Of a stretch of DNA of 64,000 nucleotides, positions 1-9,731 are shown one piece after another. The stretch is from Neobacillus novalis NBRC 102450 (lineage in GTDB: Bacteria > Bacillota > Bacilli > Bacillales > Cytobacillaceae), in contig NZ_BCVP01000012.1 in the NCBI RefSeq assembly GCF_001591805.1, positions 186,001-250,000 of the forward strand, given 5' to 3'. The position numbers and the translations under genes are program-made. Numbering within the stretch: position 1 is the first letter of the stretch; each line of letters starts with the position of its first letter. The notes beneath the pieces were generated by a model that saw only the letters and a program-made list of their open reading frames with translations, did no database searches and had not been told where the DNA came from.

Positions 1-839
1 AAATGTTTTGCCTGGTTAAAATAATCAAAGATTGCCGCACTATTTTCATTTTCCAGCAGGATTTTAACACCCTTCATTTCTTCCTGCCATTGATTTAGCA
101 GCTCGATTAATATCTCACGGTTGTGCAGCAAAATATCCTTCCACATTTCCGGACTACTTGAGGCAATTCGAGTAATATCCCTAAATCCCCCGGCAGCCAG
201 GCGTGGGATGAGACTTTCCGCTTCGGAAAGTTTTTCTGTCTGCCGAACGATGGAGGCAGCAATGATATGCGGGAAATGACTGACAATCCCAGTAAGATAA
301 TCATGATTTTCAGGCGTAATCGTCAAAAACTTTGCATTTGTCCCCAGTAACCAGCCTCTTAATCTCTCTACTTTCGTTGTTTCAATATGTTCTTCTGGAG
401 TTAATAAATAAAAGGCATTTTCAAATAATATTTCTTTTGCAGCTGAAACCCCACTTTTATGTGAACCAGCCATTGGGTGACCGCCGATAAAAGTGATTCC
501 CCGTTCCTTCAAGCTGGAGGTACTTTCGACTATTTTCCGTTTAGTACTGCCTGTATCGGTAATAATTACGTCTGGATGTAGGGGCATTTTAGCCAGCATC
601 TGAAGAATTTCTTTCGTTTCGTTTACAGGTGCGGCAATAATGATTAAATTGGCATCGATTGCACCATCCTCAATGGTTTCCGCTATCTCATCGATGACAC
701 CAAGCATTTTTGCCAGTCTAGACTGTTCTTTATTAATATCAAATCCAACAATCGTAGCTTCGTTATGTTCCTTCTTGATACATAATGCTAAGGAACCGCC
801 GATTAATCCTAAGCCAATTACAATAACACGGCCTTTCAA
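1..839 (-). CDS. tyrA: Prephenate dehydrogenase, C-terminus cut by window edge
   Basis: NAD-dependent oxidative decarboxylation of prephenate to 4-hydroxyphenylpyruvate for tyrosine synthesis, in the cytosol. About 279 residues are visible. The N-terminus reads LKGRVIVIGLGLIGGSLAL, a Rossmann GxGxxG site, and further on there is a GGHPMAGSHKSG stretch typical of TyrA. The start is a TTG at 839 preceded by AGGGGG; no better in-frame start is present. It follows hisC by about 38 bases in the same direction, as in the Bacillus aromatic supraoperon. Any C-terminal ACT regulatory domain would lie outside the window. Identification is confident from motif and context. Confidence 0.93.
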   Translation of the reverse strand, partial: MKGRVIVIGLGLIGGSLALCIKKEHNEATIVGFDINKEQSRLAKMLGVIDEIAETIEDGAIDANLIIIAAPVNETKEILQMLAKMPLHPDVIITDTGSTKRKIVESTSSLKERGITFIGGHPMAGSHKSGVSAAKEILFENAFYLLTPEEHIETTKVERLRGWLLGTNAKFLTITPENHDYLTGIVSHFPHIIAASIVRQTEKLSEAESLIPRLAAGGFRDITRIASSSPEMWKDILLHNREILIELLNQWQEEMKGVKILLENENSAAIFDYFNQAKH

Positions 840-877
840 GTTATTTCCCCCTAAGTAACAATAATCTGATGCTCTTG

Positions 878-1966
878 TTAGTTTTCTTTTAGAAACTCGC
901 TTAATGCTTTAAGCACACCTTCATTTTGTTCATAGGATCCCACGGTAATTCTCACAGCGGTTGGGAAACCAAGCGCTTTACCGGAGCGGACAATATAGCC
1001 TTTCTCCTGTAAAAATTGAAAAACCTCATCCCCATCAACTTTCATATCAATTAAAATAAAATTAGTTTGTGATGGATAATAGTCCAATTGGTTTTGTTCA
1101 CAAAAATCGTAAATTTGTGATAGACCCTGTCTGTTTTTCTCCTTACATACTTCGACAAATTTCTGATCCTTGATTGCTGCACTTGCTCCCAGCTGCGCTA
1201 ATGAATTAACATTAAAAGGTTCTCTTGCAGGCTCTAGTGCTTTTATGATAGCTCTATTTGCGACCCCATATCCGACTCTTAAGGCAGCCATTCCATATAT
1301 TTTCGAAAAGGTTCTAAGAACAATTAAATTTTCATACTTCCGTGTTAACTCGATGGAATCATAATAATCTTCAGCTACTACATATTCATAGTAAGCTTCA
1401 TCGAGAACGACAAGGATATGCCGAGGAACCATATCTAAAAACGGAATTAAATTATTTTCCGGAATATATGTACCAGTTGGGTTATTAGGGCTGCAGATCC
1501 AAATAACATTTGTCTGTTCATCTATAGCCGCTAGCATTGCCTCCAAATCATGTTCACCATTTATAAGAGGCAATTCCTTAACGACTGCGCCTTCGATGAC
1601 GGCGTTGTGTTTGTATTGCGAAAATGTTGGAGTGGCCATAATCGTACTTGCATTAGGATGCAGCAGCGATCTTGAAATAATTTGGATAATGTTATCTGAG
1701 CCATTCCCTAAAATAAGTTCTTCCTCATCAACATTCAAAAATTCAGAAAGCTTCTCTCTTAAGTGAGTGGCATAGCCGTCAGGATAAATAGCCAAACCTG
1801 AAAGGTTTGTTTGCAGGACCTCAAGTACCCCGGGTGAACAGCCAAACGGGTTTTCATTGGAGGCAAGCTTGACAATTTTCTCCAGATTAAATTGCTTTTT
1901 AACAGCATCAATTGACTTTCCCGGCTGATACGGTGTAAGTGTCAATAATTGCTCTTTCCATCTCAT
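878..1966 (-). CDS. hisC: Histidinol-phosphate / aromatic aminotransferase
   Basis: PLP-dependent class I/II aminotransferase that acts on histidinol phosphate and, in Bacillus, also makes tyrosine and phenylalanine from their keto acids. Visible motifs are KLASNENPFG near the N-terminus, CSPNNPTGTY, DEAYYEY, and RTFSKIYG carrying the PLP lysine. The start ATG at 1966 (MRWKEQLL) has AAGGGG eight bases upstream; the in-frame GTG three codons earlier is too close to that site. This gives 362 aa, close to the family norm. It lies directly between aroH and tyrA, whereas in B. subtilis the six trp genes separate aroH from hisC. Confidence 0.95.
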   Translation of the reverse strand: MRWKEQLLTLTPYQPGKSIDAVKKQFNLEKIVKLASNENPFGCSPGVLEVLQTNLSGLAIYPDGYATHLREKLSEFLNVDEEELILGNGSDNIIQIISRSLLHPNASTIMATPTFSQYKHNAVIEGAVVKELPLINGEHDLEAMLAAIDEQTNVIWICSPNNPTGTYIPENNLIPFLDMVPRHILVVLDEAYYEYVVAEDYYDSIELTRKYENLIVLRTFSKIYGMAALRVGYGVANRAIIKALEPAREPFNVNSLAQLGASAAIKDQKFVEVCKEKNRQGLSQIYDFCEQNQLDYYPSQTNFILIDMKVDGDEVFQFLQEKGYIVRSGKALGFPTAVRITVGSYEQNEGVLKALSEFLKEN

Positions 1967-2019
1967 TTTCTCCACCCCTTCAATATTTCTTAACCAAAAT
2001 TAAAAAGAGATCCCTTTTA

Positions 2020-2391
2020 CTATGGCAAACTATTACCTAAGTCTGGTCTTAGTACCTTAGCTCCTTTTAAATAAACATGAATAATTTCTTCTTGAGAGAG
2101 ATCGGTATTCACATGTATCATAATTCTGACACACATGTTCAACGAAAGAGGAACCTGCATTTCCCGCATGCACATGACTGGTACATAAGTCCAGCCCTGA
2201 AATGACCGCAATGCTTTGGCCGGGAAGGCGGCATTAATATCTTCAGTAGTTGAGATAAATACGGATGCAACCGAATCAGGTTTTATCTGATTGACTTCAA
2301 TTAATTTTGCCAGAAGCTCTTTAGTAGCAAGAATAATCGCTTCCTCTGTATCGCTGTTAACCGTCGTTGCTCCCCTCACCCCTCTGATCAT
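2020..2391 (-). CDS. aroH: Chorismate mutase, AroH type
   Basis: Converts chorismate to prephenate at the branch to phenylalanine and tyrosine. The 123-residue protein begins MIRGVRGATTV and has the short monofunctional AroH fold length, with the RGATTV segment and a conserved C-terminal VYLKGAKVLRPDL stretch. In this family the active site forms at trimer interfaces. It sits 17 bases downstream of aroB and upstream of hisC on the same strand, so it is likely cotranscribed. No trp genes follow it here, unlike B. subtilis. Confidence 0.95.
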   Translation of the reverse strand: MIRGVRGATTVNSDTEEAIILATKELLAKLIEVNQIKPDSVASVFISTTEDINAAFPAKALRSFQGWTYVPVMCMREMQVPLSLNMCVRIMIHVNTDLSQEEIIHVYLKGAKVLRPDLGNSLP

Positions 2392-2408
2392 AAGAAAAAT
2401 CCCCCTTA

Positions 2409-3479
2409 TTAAAAACGTTTAAGTTCTTCTAATAAAATTGTTTCCGATATTTTCTGAAGCTTCGGTTGTCCCAATTGCTCTAGTAGCACAAATCGAATCG
2501 AATCACCAACCGACTTTTTATCTTGTTTCATTTTGGCTACTAATTTTTCAAAGGATAAATGATTGGGAACTTTCGTTTTATACCCGAGCTGTTCTACCCA
2601 TTCAATAAATTCTTCTAAATCGAAGGTTAGACCCAGTAGCTTTTTACTTAATTTCAAAGCAAAAATCATCCCAATCATTACTGCTTCCCCGTGAGTAAAA
2701 TTCCCATAACCCATTTCCGATTCAATCGCGTGCCCCAGTGTGTGACCCAAGTTTAAGTAAGCCCGAATTCCCATCTCTCTTTCATCCTGACTAACAAACT
2801 CATTTTTAATCTTAATCCCTTTGATTAACGAATAAGATAGTTGATCCAGGGTGATTAAATTAAGGTCATCAACATTATTTCGCAGCCATTCATAGAATCT
2901 CGCATCAGAAATCAGTGCATGTTTAATTACTTCCGCAAATCCCGAACGGATTTCATGTTCAGGCAATGTAGTTAACAGCTCTAAATCGTAGAATACGGCC
3001 TCAGGCTGATAAAATGCCCCAATCATATTTTTCCCATGCGGGTGATTGATAGCAACCTTCCCGCCAACAGCACTGTCATGAGCTAAAATTGTAGTTGGGA
3101 TCTGAATAAAGGGGATTCCTCTCATAAAGGAGGAGGCAACGAAGCCTGACAAATCCCCTACCGCTCCACCGCCAAATGAAAGAATCACCGATTTACGGTC
3201 AAGATGATTTTCAAGGGCGGTTGATAGGGCATCATAATAAACTTCAAAGGTTTTCGTCTTTTCACCGCTTGGTCCCTTGTAAATAATCGGCTCCCACGGT
3301 TTTAGCACAAGCAGCAATTTTTCAAGATGAAGCTTAGCTACCGTTTCATCTGTAATAATTAATATTCTGGTAAGATCCGGAAAATGATTAGCTAAAAAGG
3401 TGTCAAGCTGGTTCCTTACACCTTTTCCAACAAAGACATTGTACTTTTTTGACTCTGTTTGGATGTGAATCGTATCCAT
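2409..3479 (-). CDS. aroB: 3-dehydroquinate synthase
   Basis: Second shikimate-pathway step: NAD- and metal-dependent cyclisation of DAHP to 3-dehydroquinate. The 356-aa protein has the GGGAVGDLSGFVAS nucleotide-binding segment, the QIPTTILAHDSAVGGKVAIN block, and metal-ligand regions around the ALISD, NLGHTLGHAIE and THGEAV stretches. Its ATG overlaps the aroC stop codon (TAATG), indicating translational coupling, with GAGGGA upstream. Length and motifs are ordinary for the family. Confidence 0.97.
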   Translation of the reverse strand: MDTIHIQTESKKYNVFVGKGVRNQLDTFLANHFPDLTRILIITDETVAKLHLEKLLLVLKPWEPIIYKGPSGEKTKTFEVYYDALSTALENHLDRKSVILSFGGGAVGDLSGFVASSFMRGIPFIQIPTTILAHDSAVGGKVAINHPHGKNMIGAFYQPEAVFYDLELLTTLPEHEIRSGFAEVIKHALISDARFYEWLRNNVDDLNLITLDQLSYSLIKGIKIKNEFVSQDEREMGIRAYLNLGHTLGHAIESEMGYGNFTHGEAVMIGMIFALKLSKKLLGLTFDLEEFIEWVEQLGYKTKVPNHLSFEKLVAKMKQDKKSVGDSIRFVLLEQLGQPKLQKISETILLEELKRF

Positions 3480-4651
3480 TAAAATTCCCTCGCATATTCC
3501 CGAGTTCTCTTGATTTCTTCTGCAAAGGTTTCAAAGCGGTCACTGTAAAATTGTTCGACGAGAGCGTTCGCAAGCTCCCATGCGACAACACTTTCAGCAA
3601 CAACGGCAGCTGCAGGAACGGCGCAGCTGTCAGAACGCTCAATACTGGCAGAAAACGGCTCTTTTGTTTCTATATCCACACTCATCAATGGTTTATATAA
3701 CGTCGGAATCGGTTTCATCACGCCTCGGACAACAATCGGCATGCCTGTCGTCATTCCGCCTTCAAATCCTCCAAGCCGATTTGTTTTGCGATAGTACCCT
3801 TTTCCTTGTTCCCAGGCGATCTCATCATGAACTTCGCTTCCAGGCTTCCTGGCTGCCTCAAAGCCAATCCCAATTTCTACTCCTTTAAACGCATTTATAC
3901 TCATAATAGCAGCTGCTAATTTTCCATCCAATTTACGATCATAATGAACATAACTTCCAACACCTGCCGGCATTCCAGTGGCAACCACTTCCACGACACC
4001 GCCAATTGAATCACCGTTTTTCTTCGCTTCATCAATCGCTGTCATCATTTCTTGCTCTACATTTGGGTCTGAGGTCCGTACCGGTGATTTTTCCGTCCGT
4101 TCTTTTAAAGCTTGCAATGGTAACGTGCTGTCAACGTTTGCTTTAACTCCGCCGATTTCAACGACGTGGGCGACAATATCGACCCCCACTAACGATAAAA
4201 GTTTCTTAGCTGCGGCACCTGCAGCCACCCTAACGGTTGTTTCACGTGCAGACGACCGCTCAAGCACATTTCGCATATCCCGATGTCCGTATTTAATCGC
4301 TCCGTTTAAATCAGCGTGGCCTGGCCTGGCCCGGGTTACCTTACGTTTTATTTCATCCTCTTGTCCTGCTTCAACGGCTTCAATGCCCATTATATTTGTC
4401 CAATGCTTCCAATCGTTGTTTTTGACCACTAAGGCAATCGGAGATCCAAGTGTGTAGCCATGACGAACACCTGAGACAATTTCCGCAGTATCTTTCTCAA
4501 TCTGCATTCGTCTCCCGCGTCCATAGCCTTTTTGCCGTCTGGCTAGCTCCTCGTTTATATCCGCAGCATCAAGCGGCATACCCGCAGGCAAGCCCTCTAA
4601 AATTGTTGTAAGCTGCGGACCATGGGATTCACCTGCCGTTAAGTATCTCAT
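3479..4651 (-). CDS. aroC: Chorismate synthase
   Basis: Final shikimate-pathway enzyme: FMNH2-dependent anti-1,4 elimination of phosphate from EPSP to give chorismate. It is called aroF in older B. subtilis naming. The start [14 protein letters not shown] at 4651 is chosen over the ATG two codons earlier because AGAGG is then correctly spaced and the length becomes 390 aa, as in B. subtilis. Signature motifs [26 protein letters not shown] and [10 protein letters not shown] are present. It leads the aroC-aroB-aroH-hisC-tyrA run. No cheR gene separates it from ndk. Confidence 0.97.
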   Translation of the reverse strand: MRYLTAGESHGPQLTTILEGLPAGMPLDAADINEELARRQKGYGRGRRMQIEKDTAEIVSGVRHGYTLGSPIALVVKNNDWKHWTNIMGIEAVEAGQEDEIKRKVTRARPGHADLNGAIKYGHRDMRNVLERSSARETTVRVAAGAAAKKLLSLVGVDIVAHVVEIGGVKANVDSTLPLQALKERTEKSPVRTSDPNVEQEMMTAIDEAKKNGDSIGGVVEVVATGMPAGVGSYVHYDRKLDGKLAAAIMSINAFKGVEIGIGFEAARKPGSEVHDEIAWEQGKGYYRKTNRLGGFEGGMTTGMPIVVRGVMKPIPTLYKPLMSVDIETKEPFSASIERSDSCAVPAAAVVAESVVAWELANALVEQFYSDRFETFAEEIKRTREYAREF

Positions 4652-4758
4652 TCCCATCCTCTTTCCCCCTTCAACTCATTAAAGAATTATGTATCAATAT
4701 ATCATATCATTCACAATAAACCTAGTATAACTATTCAGAAATTTTTGTAATCGGTATC

Positions 4759-4793
4759 AAAAAAGACACTTGTATAATCACTATACAAGTGCC
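4759..4793 (-). terminator. ndk intrinsic terminator
   Basis: On the minus strand, GGCACTTGTATA pairs with TATACAAGTGTC around a short loop and is followed by TTTTTT. It lies 14 bases past the ndk stop and separates ndk from aroC. Confidence 0.85.
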
Positions 4794-4806
4794 TTTTCTT
4801 TGCAAA

Positions 4807-5253
4807 TTAATAAATCCATTCGTTAACTAGTTTGGAATACTCAACAACCCCAGTATCTTTAAAGAACAAGCCAATTTCACGCTCTGCACTTACAGGTGAA
4901 TCAGAACCGTGAATGACATTCTTACCTACTGTAAGTCCAAAATCACCGCGAATGGTACCAGTTGCTGCATCCTTCGGATTAGTAGCACCCATCATTTGGC
5001 GAGCCGTTGCAATCACATTTTCTCCTTGCCATACCATTGCAAATACAGGACCAGAAGTAATGAAATCAACTAATTCACCGAAAAACGGCCGTTCCTTATG
5101 TTCACCATAATGCTCTTCGGCAAGCTCCTTAGGAATACTCATTAATTTAGCTCCGACAAGCTGAAAACCCTTTCTTTCGAAACGAGCAACAACTTCACCA
5201 ATTAAATTACGTTGAACTCCGTCAGGCTTTACCATTAAAAATGTTTTTTCCAT
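4807..5253 (-). CDS. ndk: Nucleoside diphosphate kinase
   Basis: Transfers the gamma phosphate between nucleoside triphosphates and diphosphates through a phosphohistidine. The protein starts [19 protein letters not shown] and carries the active-site block ending [16 protein letters not shown], where the histidine is the phosphate carrier. The ATG at 5253 is preferred to an in-frame GTG three codons upstream because GTAGGAG is eight bases away, and it gives 148 aa, the standard length. It stands between hepT and aroC and has its own terminator. Confidence 0.97.
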   Translation of the reverse strand: MEKTFLMVKPDGVQRNLIGEVVARFERKGFQLVGAKLMSIPKELAEEHYGEHKERPFFGELVDFITSGPVFAMVWQGENVIATARQMMGATNPKDAATGTIRGDFGLTVGKNVIHGSDSPVSAEREIGLFFKDTGVVEYSKLVNEWIY

Positions 5254-5346
5254 GAATTCCACTCCTACATCTTTATGTATATTGATTGTTAGCTAAGAAC
5301 AATCCATGGAAAATGGTATCATTTTTTCGAATATTTCGCAAGGTGG

Positions 5347-6309
5347 TTAATATTTTCTTCTCCCGATGAATCTGGCGATGTCTTTGAGAGTCTTTTTCGC
5401 TTTATTGGCCGGTAATTCCTCTAATATAGCTAAGGCTTTACTTAGATAGTGATCACTAAGTTTAACCGATTTTTCAATTGCACCCGACTGCTTAATGAGG
5501 GTAATAATCCTTTGAATATCCGCAGATTCCATTTTTTCATGAACCTTTTCAATTTCAATACGGTTTGCTGCATTTTCTAAGGCGAATAGGGCTGGTGCCG
5601 TAATATTCCCTTGAAGAAGGTCACTGCCTGCAGGCTTTCCGAGTTCTTCTTCGGTTGCCACAAAGTCTAAAATATCATCCGTTATTTGGAAGGACATCCC
5701 CACGTAATACCCAAATCGGTAAAGCTTCTTATGGATGGCCTCGTCTACATCAGCAGCAATTGCCCCTATCTGGCAGCTTGCAGCAATCAGTAAGGCCGTT
5801 TTTCTTTTTATTCTTCGCAAATAATCGCGGAGATTTTGATTAAACCGGTACTTGTCCCTAATTTGCTGAATTTCACCAACCGTTACTTCAACAATTGTAT
5901 CTGCTAAAATTTTATGAGCCTCAGCTCGTTCTAGGTTGGTCATCAATTCAAGGGCAAGAGCAAAAACAAAGTCACCCGTATACATGGCAATTTTGTTATC
6001 CCATTTAGCTTTGACCGTCGGCTGTCCTCTGCGCAGGTCAGCATCATCGATGACATCATCATGAACAAGGGAAGCCATATGGATTAGCTCAAGAGCAACT
6101 GCTACATTTTTCATCACATTAATATCATAATGACCAAATTTACCAGCGAGCAAAACAAAAACTGGACGAATTCTTTTTCCTCCGGCTTGTAAGGTATGCA
6201 TAGAAGCTTGTTTCAAAAGAAGAGAATCCGCCTGGATTGTCTCTTCTAGTTTTTTCTCGATTATATTAATATCCGAATTCAAAAATGAATACATCATTTT
6301 TAATTTCAT
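5347..6309 (-). CDS. hepT: Heptaprenyl diphosphate synthase component II
   Basis: Catalytic subunit of the two-component synthase that builds the C35 chain of menaquinone-7. The 320-aa trans-prenyltransferase shows the first aspartate-rich motif in SLVHDDVIDDADLRRG (about residues 83-98) and the second in FQITDDILDF. The start MKLKMMYSFLNSD has GGGTGA upstream. It is the last gene of hepS-menG-hepT, matching the B. subtilis gerC cluster; HepS, encoded in the same cluster, is its required partner. Confidence 0.95.
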   Translation of the reverse strand: MKLKMMYSFLNSDINIIEKKLEETIQADSLLLKQASMHTLQAGGKRIRPVFVLLAGKFGHYDINVMKNVAVALELIHMASLVHDDVIDDADLRRGQPTVKAKWDNKIAMYTGDFVFALALELMTNLERAEAHKILADTIVEVTVGEIQQIRDKYRFNQNLRDYLRRIKRKTALLIAASCQIGAIAADVDEAIHKKLYRFGYYVGMSFQITDDILDFVATEEELGKPAGSDLLQGNITAPALFALENAANRIEIEKVHEKMESADIQRIITLIKQSGAIEKSVKLSDHYLSKALAILEELPANKAKKTLKDIARFIGRRKY

Positions 6310-6350
6310 TTGTATTCACCCAGCTTTTCATCCTGTCTACATTCCATCAA

Positions 6351-7055
6351 CTATTTCTTATAGCCTATATGAACAGCGGCTGCACCGCCACTATATGATT
6401 TGTATTTTACATTATCAAAGCCTGCCTGTTCAAACATGCGCACAAGCTCTCTCATTCCTGGAAAATCACGAGCAGATTCCTGAAGCCAAGAATATTCCTT
6501 ATAGCTCTTCGCAAATAATTTACCAAACATCGGCATAATAAAACGGAAATAAAAATAAAAGAGCTGTCTATAACCAATTAATGTAGGCTGTGAAGTCTCA
6601 AGACAAACACCAATACCGCCAGGTTTTACAACGCGACGCATTTCTTTTAATACCTGTAGGTAATCCGGTACATTTCTCAATCCAAAACCAATTGTGACAT
6701 AATCAAAACTGTTATCTTCAAAAGGCAGCTCCATAGCATTGCCATGAACCAATGTAACCTGGTTTAGCCCTATCTCTTTAACCTTTTCAATCCCTACATT
6801 GAGCATATTCTGGCTAAAATCCAGCCCCGTTACTTTCCCTGAAGGGCCTACTGCATCTGCTAACGCAATCGTCCAATCAGCCGTCCCACAGCAAACATCG
6901 AGTGCTTTTGAACCAGGCTGTACATTCATTCTTTTCATGGTGTCTTTACGCCACTTGATATGCTGTTGAAAACTAATGACAGAGTTCATTTTATCATAGC
7001 TATCGGATATTTTTTCAAAAACATCATGAACTCGTTCTTCTTTCGACTGCTGCAT
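6351..7055 (-). CDS. menG: Demethylmenaquinone methyltransferase
   Basis: SAM-dependent C-methyltransferase (UbiE/MenG family) catalysing the last step of menaquinone synthesis. The 234-aa protein shows [12 protein letters not shown] as the SAM-binding motif [25 protein letters not shown] for the family signature, and RRVVKPGG. It lies 6 bases after hepS and 41 bases before hepT. Placement of the methylase between the two chain-elongating subunits couples quinone tail and ring synthesis. Confidence 0.95.
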   Translation of the reverse strand: MQQSKEERVHDVFEKISDSYDKMNSVISFQQHIKWRKDTMKRMNVQPGSKALDVCCGTADWTIALADAVGPSGKVTGLDFSQNMLNVGIEKVKEIGLNQVTLVHGNAMELPFEDNSFDYVTIGFGLRNVPDYLQVLKEMRRVVKPGGIGVCLETSQPTLIGYRQLFYFYFRFIMPMFGKLFAKSYKEYSWLQESARDFPGMRELVRMFEQAGFDNVKYKSYSGGAAAVHIGYKK

Positions 7056-7061
7056 CTCTGA

Positions 7062-7874
7062 TTACCCTTCTTCCACAAAAGTTTTTGCAATTGGCTGATG
7101 CTGACTTATAAGAAAAGAAATTCTCTTCTCTAAATAATCATTTAAATATGGAAGCTGTTGAATTCCTTTTTCAATGACTTGTTTGGATTGGTCTAGATAG
7201 CTGTCACAAATCATTAACAATTGATCACGAAGCTCAATGGAAATATCCGCTAATTTCAATTCATTCTTTGGATAAACATCCCTCTTTAACACCTCGAAAA
7301 TGAATGAGTTCCCCGTATGAATAAATTGCTCTCTTTCTGTAAGCAAACGTTTAAAAAATAGGAGATTGCTAAGAATTCCATTCCATAAATCCACTTTAAA
7401 ATATTCAGCAAGCCTTTCAAATAATGAACTTTCTATCTGCATGATACTTGTCATCAGTTTTTCAATTCCGCCCGTTTGCTTTTGATAGACAAGGATTTTA
7501 TGTTCATTAACTTCCTTAATCCCTTTTGCCAGGTTCTTAATCACCTTGATATCCTTGGATTCTGCTAGCAGTTTATAATACAAGCCGCTAAAATAGTCTC
7601 CTGCAAGAACCGTTAACTGCCGTTCTTTTTCAACTTCAGACGTATTCGTAATATGTTCATGAGTATCAAGGGCAATTTGAACCAGCATTGTTGAAAGGCA
7701 ATAGTTTTGCATTTGGTTAAAAGACAATTCGAGGCGGTCCATAATTGAGATAAGGATGAGAAGCTTATCTTCGTCAATAATTGGAGTTTCAATATATTCG
7801 AGTAGGTAAGAGTCAAATACTTTCTTTTCGACCTGCTCTCTAATACTAATGAATTTTTGTCGAATGTCCGGCAA
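7062..7874 (-). CDS. hepS: Heptaprenyl diphosphate synthase component I
   Basis: Small non-catalytic subunit that sets product length together with HepT. The all-alpha sequence includes the DEDKLLILISIMDRLE and MLVQIALDTHEHI segments that resemble B. subtilis HepS. Two starts are possible: GTG at 7883 and TTG at 7874. I choose TTG because the AAGGGTGAT ribosome site overlaps the GTG, giving 270 aa. Sequence conservation in this family is low, so the call rests partly on its place immediately before menG and hepT. Confidence 0.88.
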   Translation of the reverse strand: MPDIRQKFISIREQVEKKVFDSYLLEYIETPIIDEDKLLILISIMDRLELSFNQMQNYCLSTMLVQIALDTHEHITNTSEVEKERQLTVLAGDYFSGLYYKLLAESKDIKVIKNLAKGIKEVNEHKILVYQKQTGGIEKLMTSIMQIESSLFERLAEYFKVDLWNGILSNLLFFKRLLTEREQFIHTGNSFIFEVLKRDVYPKNELKLADISIELRDQLLMICDSYLDQSKQVIEKGIQQLPYLNDYLEKRISFLISQHQPIAKTFVEEG

Positions 7875-8078
7875 TCTAATCACCCTTGCTTCCCCAAAGT
7901 ATTATGTCTATATGTATTCTTATTTCCCAAGTTAATAAGGAAAATTCTTGCCATTCAATAAGGGCCTTTTCTCCCAAATCCTATAAGCAATGCAGTCACC
8001 ATTATATCACAAAAGATATTTAATGGGCAGGAATTCACAAAATAATTACATTTCCGCCTATAGGAAATAAATACCTTA

Positions 8079-8315
8079 TTATTTCTTCATTTCACTTTCT
8101 ACTTCACCAAATTGAGTAAGTATTTTCGCATTTCCCCTAATTTTAATTGCCGAAGTATGCTCTGTAAATTGAGCAATAAGCACTTCTCCCTTATCAAGTT
8201 TTTCTGAGTGATGAAATTTTGTATCGGTTCCTCTTGTTAAGCCAATAACACTGACTCCATCATCATTTGCCTTTATGACCACAAAATCACTATTTTGCTG
8301 GTTGCGCTTTTCCAT
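8079..8315 (-). CDS. mtrB: Tryptophan RNA-binding attenuator protein TRAP
   Basis: An 11-mer ring protein that binds GAG/UAG repeats in trp leader RNA when loaded with tryptophan, causing attenuation or blocking translation. The 78-aa sequence matches B. subtilis MtrB closely, including [20 protein letters not shown] and [12 protein letters not shown]. The RNA-contacting residues known as K37, K56 and R58 appear here as K39, K58 and R60. It follows folE by 35 bases, as in B. subtilis. No trp operon or anti-TRAP gene is in this window, so its targets lie elsewhere. Confidence 0.96.
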   Translation of the reverse strand: MEKRNQQNSDFVVIKANDDGVSVIGLTRGTDTKFHHSEKLDKGEVLIAQFTEHTSAIKIRGNAKILTQFGEVESEMKK

Positions 8316-8350
8316 TCAATCCACTCCAAATTTATTTGAAATAATCAAAA

Positions 8351-8917
8351 CTAATATTTTATTAACGTAAGCACTTCTGACCGGGCAATAGCATCGTCTG
8401 CAAGCACTCCGCGGACAGCAGTGGTAACGGTTTTGGAGCCTGGCTTTTTAACGCCGCGCATCGTCATGCACATATGCTCTGCTTCAACCACCACCATGAC
8501 CCCATGGGGATTTAACTTCTCCATCATGCTGTCTGCAATCGTTGAGGTAATTCTTTCTTGCAGCTGCGGTCTCTTGGCAACGGCTTCTACGGCTCTTGCA
8601 AGTTTACTTAAGCCAGTAACTCGCCCATTTTGCGGAATATAGGCTACATGCGCTTTCCCAAAGAAAGGAACGAGATGATGTTCACACATTGAATAAAACG
8701 GAATATCTTTAACCAAGACTAACTCTTCGTGGTCTTCACTAAAAATCGTCTCAAAATGCTGCTTTGGATCCTCGGTTAATCCGCTAAAAACTTCTTCATA
8801 CATTTTTGCCACTCGTTTTGGTGTATCAAGTAAACCTTCACGGTTTGGGTCTTCACCAATTGCTTCTAATATTAGACGTACCGCCTCTTCAATTTGGGCA
8901 CGATTCACTTCTGACAT
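8351..8917 (-). CDS. folE: GTP cyclohydrolase I
   Basis: Zinc enzyme converting GTP to 7,8-dihydroneopterin triphosphate, the first step of folate synthesis. The 188-aa protein shows [21 protein letters not shown], with zinc-binding Cys and His residues, [10 protein letters not shown], and the second zinc cysteine in [11 protein letters not shown]. Length is typical of the type IA family. It heads the folE-mtrB pair downstream of hbs. Confidence 0.97.
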   Translation of the reverse strand: MSEVNRAQIEEAVRLILEAIGEDPNREGLLDTPKRVAKMYEEVFSGLTEDPKQHFETIFSEDHEELVLVKDIPFYSMCEHHLVPFFGKAHVAYIPQNGRVTGLSKLARAVEAVAKRPQLQERITSTIADSMMEKLNPHGVMVVVEAEHMCMTMRGVKKPGSKTVTTAVRGVLADDAIARSEVLTLIKY

Positions 8918-9025
8918 ACTAAATTCCTCCTAGCATATATCTGTCACGTAAAGATGACAAATACATATTAGCACAATCGTTTCCGTGCAGGCAAAAAACA
9001 ATACCTAGTTGCCTCTTTCCAATAG

Positions 9026-9058
9026 AAAAAAGGCCATGAACACCGCCATGGCCTTTTT
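9026..9058 (-). terminator. hbs intrinsic terminator
   Basis: On the minus strand, AAAAAGGCCATG pairs with CATGGCCTTTTTT around an eight-base loop, directly downstream of the hbs stop. Confidence 0.88.
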
Positions 9059-9095
9059 GCTTTAGCAAACCGCTTAAAGCAATAAATTTATGTAA

Positions 9096-9368
9096 TTATT
9101 TTACTGCATCTTTAAGCGCCTTACCTGGTTTGAAAGCTGGAACTTTGCTTGCAGCGATCTCGATTTCCTCGCCTGTTTGAGGGTTGCGGCCTTTACGGGC
9201 AGCACGCTCACGTACTTCAAAGTTTCCAAAACCGATTAATTGTACTTTATCACCATTTTTTAAAGCATCTAAAATCGCATCAAAAACAGCATCAACTGCT
9301 TTAGTAGCGTCCTTTTTTGAAAGTTCGCTGTTTTCCGCAACTGCATTAATAAGTTCTGTCTTGTTCAT
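9096..9368 (-). CDS. hbs: HU DNA-binding protein
   Basis: Nucleoid-associated protein that bends and compacts DNA as a dimer. The 90-aa sequence reads [13 protein letters not shown] and carries [21 protein letters not shown], the beta-arm that enters the minor groove. The ATG at 9368 is used because GGAGGTG is eight bases upstream; the GTG-initiated version three codons longer is not supported. It sits alone between spoIVA and folE with its own promoter region and terminator, as in B. subtilis. Confidence 0.98.
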   Translation of the reverse strand: MNKTELINAVAENSELSKKDATKAVDAVFDAILDALKNGDKVQLIGFGNFEVRERAARKGRNPQTGEEIEIAASKVPAFKPGKALKDAVK

Positions 9369-9694
9369 GCCATTCACCTCCTCCCAAAGAAAATATCAAG
9401 ATTCGTAAATAAGAATACTTATCTACATTTCTAAACAATTTTTCTAATTTCTATACGTCATAGCACGGTTTAATTACCAAAGTAATCCAAATTAACTGCT
9501 TTTGTCAATTAAATATATTTTTTTTATAAAAAACCTTATGAAATAAAGGTTTCCAACACTATAACGTAATTCTGTTAAAAGATTATCACAATAAATTCAG
9601 CATATCAAGAAGATTTCATGAAATAATGGTAATCTTTTCTTTTGTTTAGCGAAATTCTACTCTTTTAGGCTAATTCTTTCCAAAATTGGAGGAA
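9369..9694 (-). promoter_or_regulatory. hbs upstream region with a possible SigA promoter
   Basis: This non-coding gap holds the hbs leader. A perfect -35 box TTGACA (9503-9508, minus strand) is followed after 17 bases by TTACTT, a weak -10. I see no open reading frame, and nothing else recognisable in the AT-rich stretch up to the spoIVA terminator. Confidence 0.4.
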
Positions 9695-9696
9695 AA

Positions 9697-9725
9697 CAAA
9701 AAAAAAGAGACTCCGATAAGGAGTC
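9697..9725 (-). terminator. spoIVA intrinsic terminator
   Basis: Minus strand GGACTCC TTATC GGAGTC followed by a run of nine T residues, just past the spoIVA stop. Confidence 0.85.
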
Positions 9726-9731
9726 CAAAAT

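Noticed and set aside
3580..4457. Plus-strand ORFs opposite aroC
   Set aside because: They are antisense shadows of a strongly conserved gene, with no ribosome site or recognisable protein.
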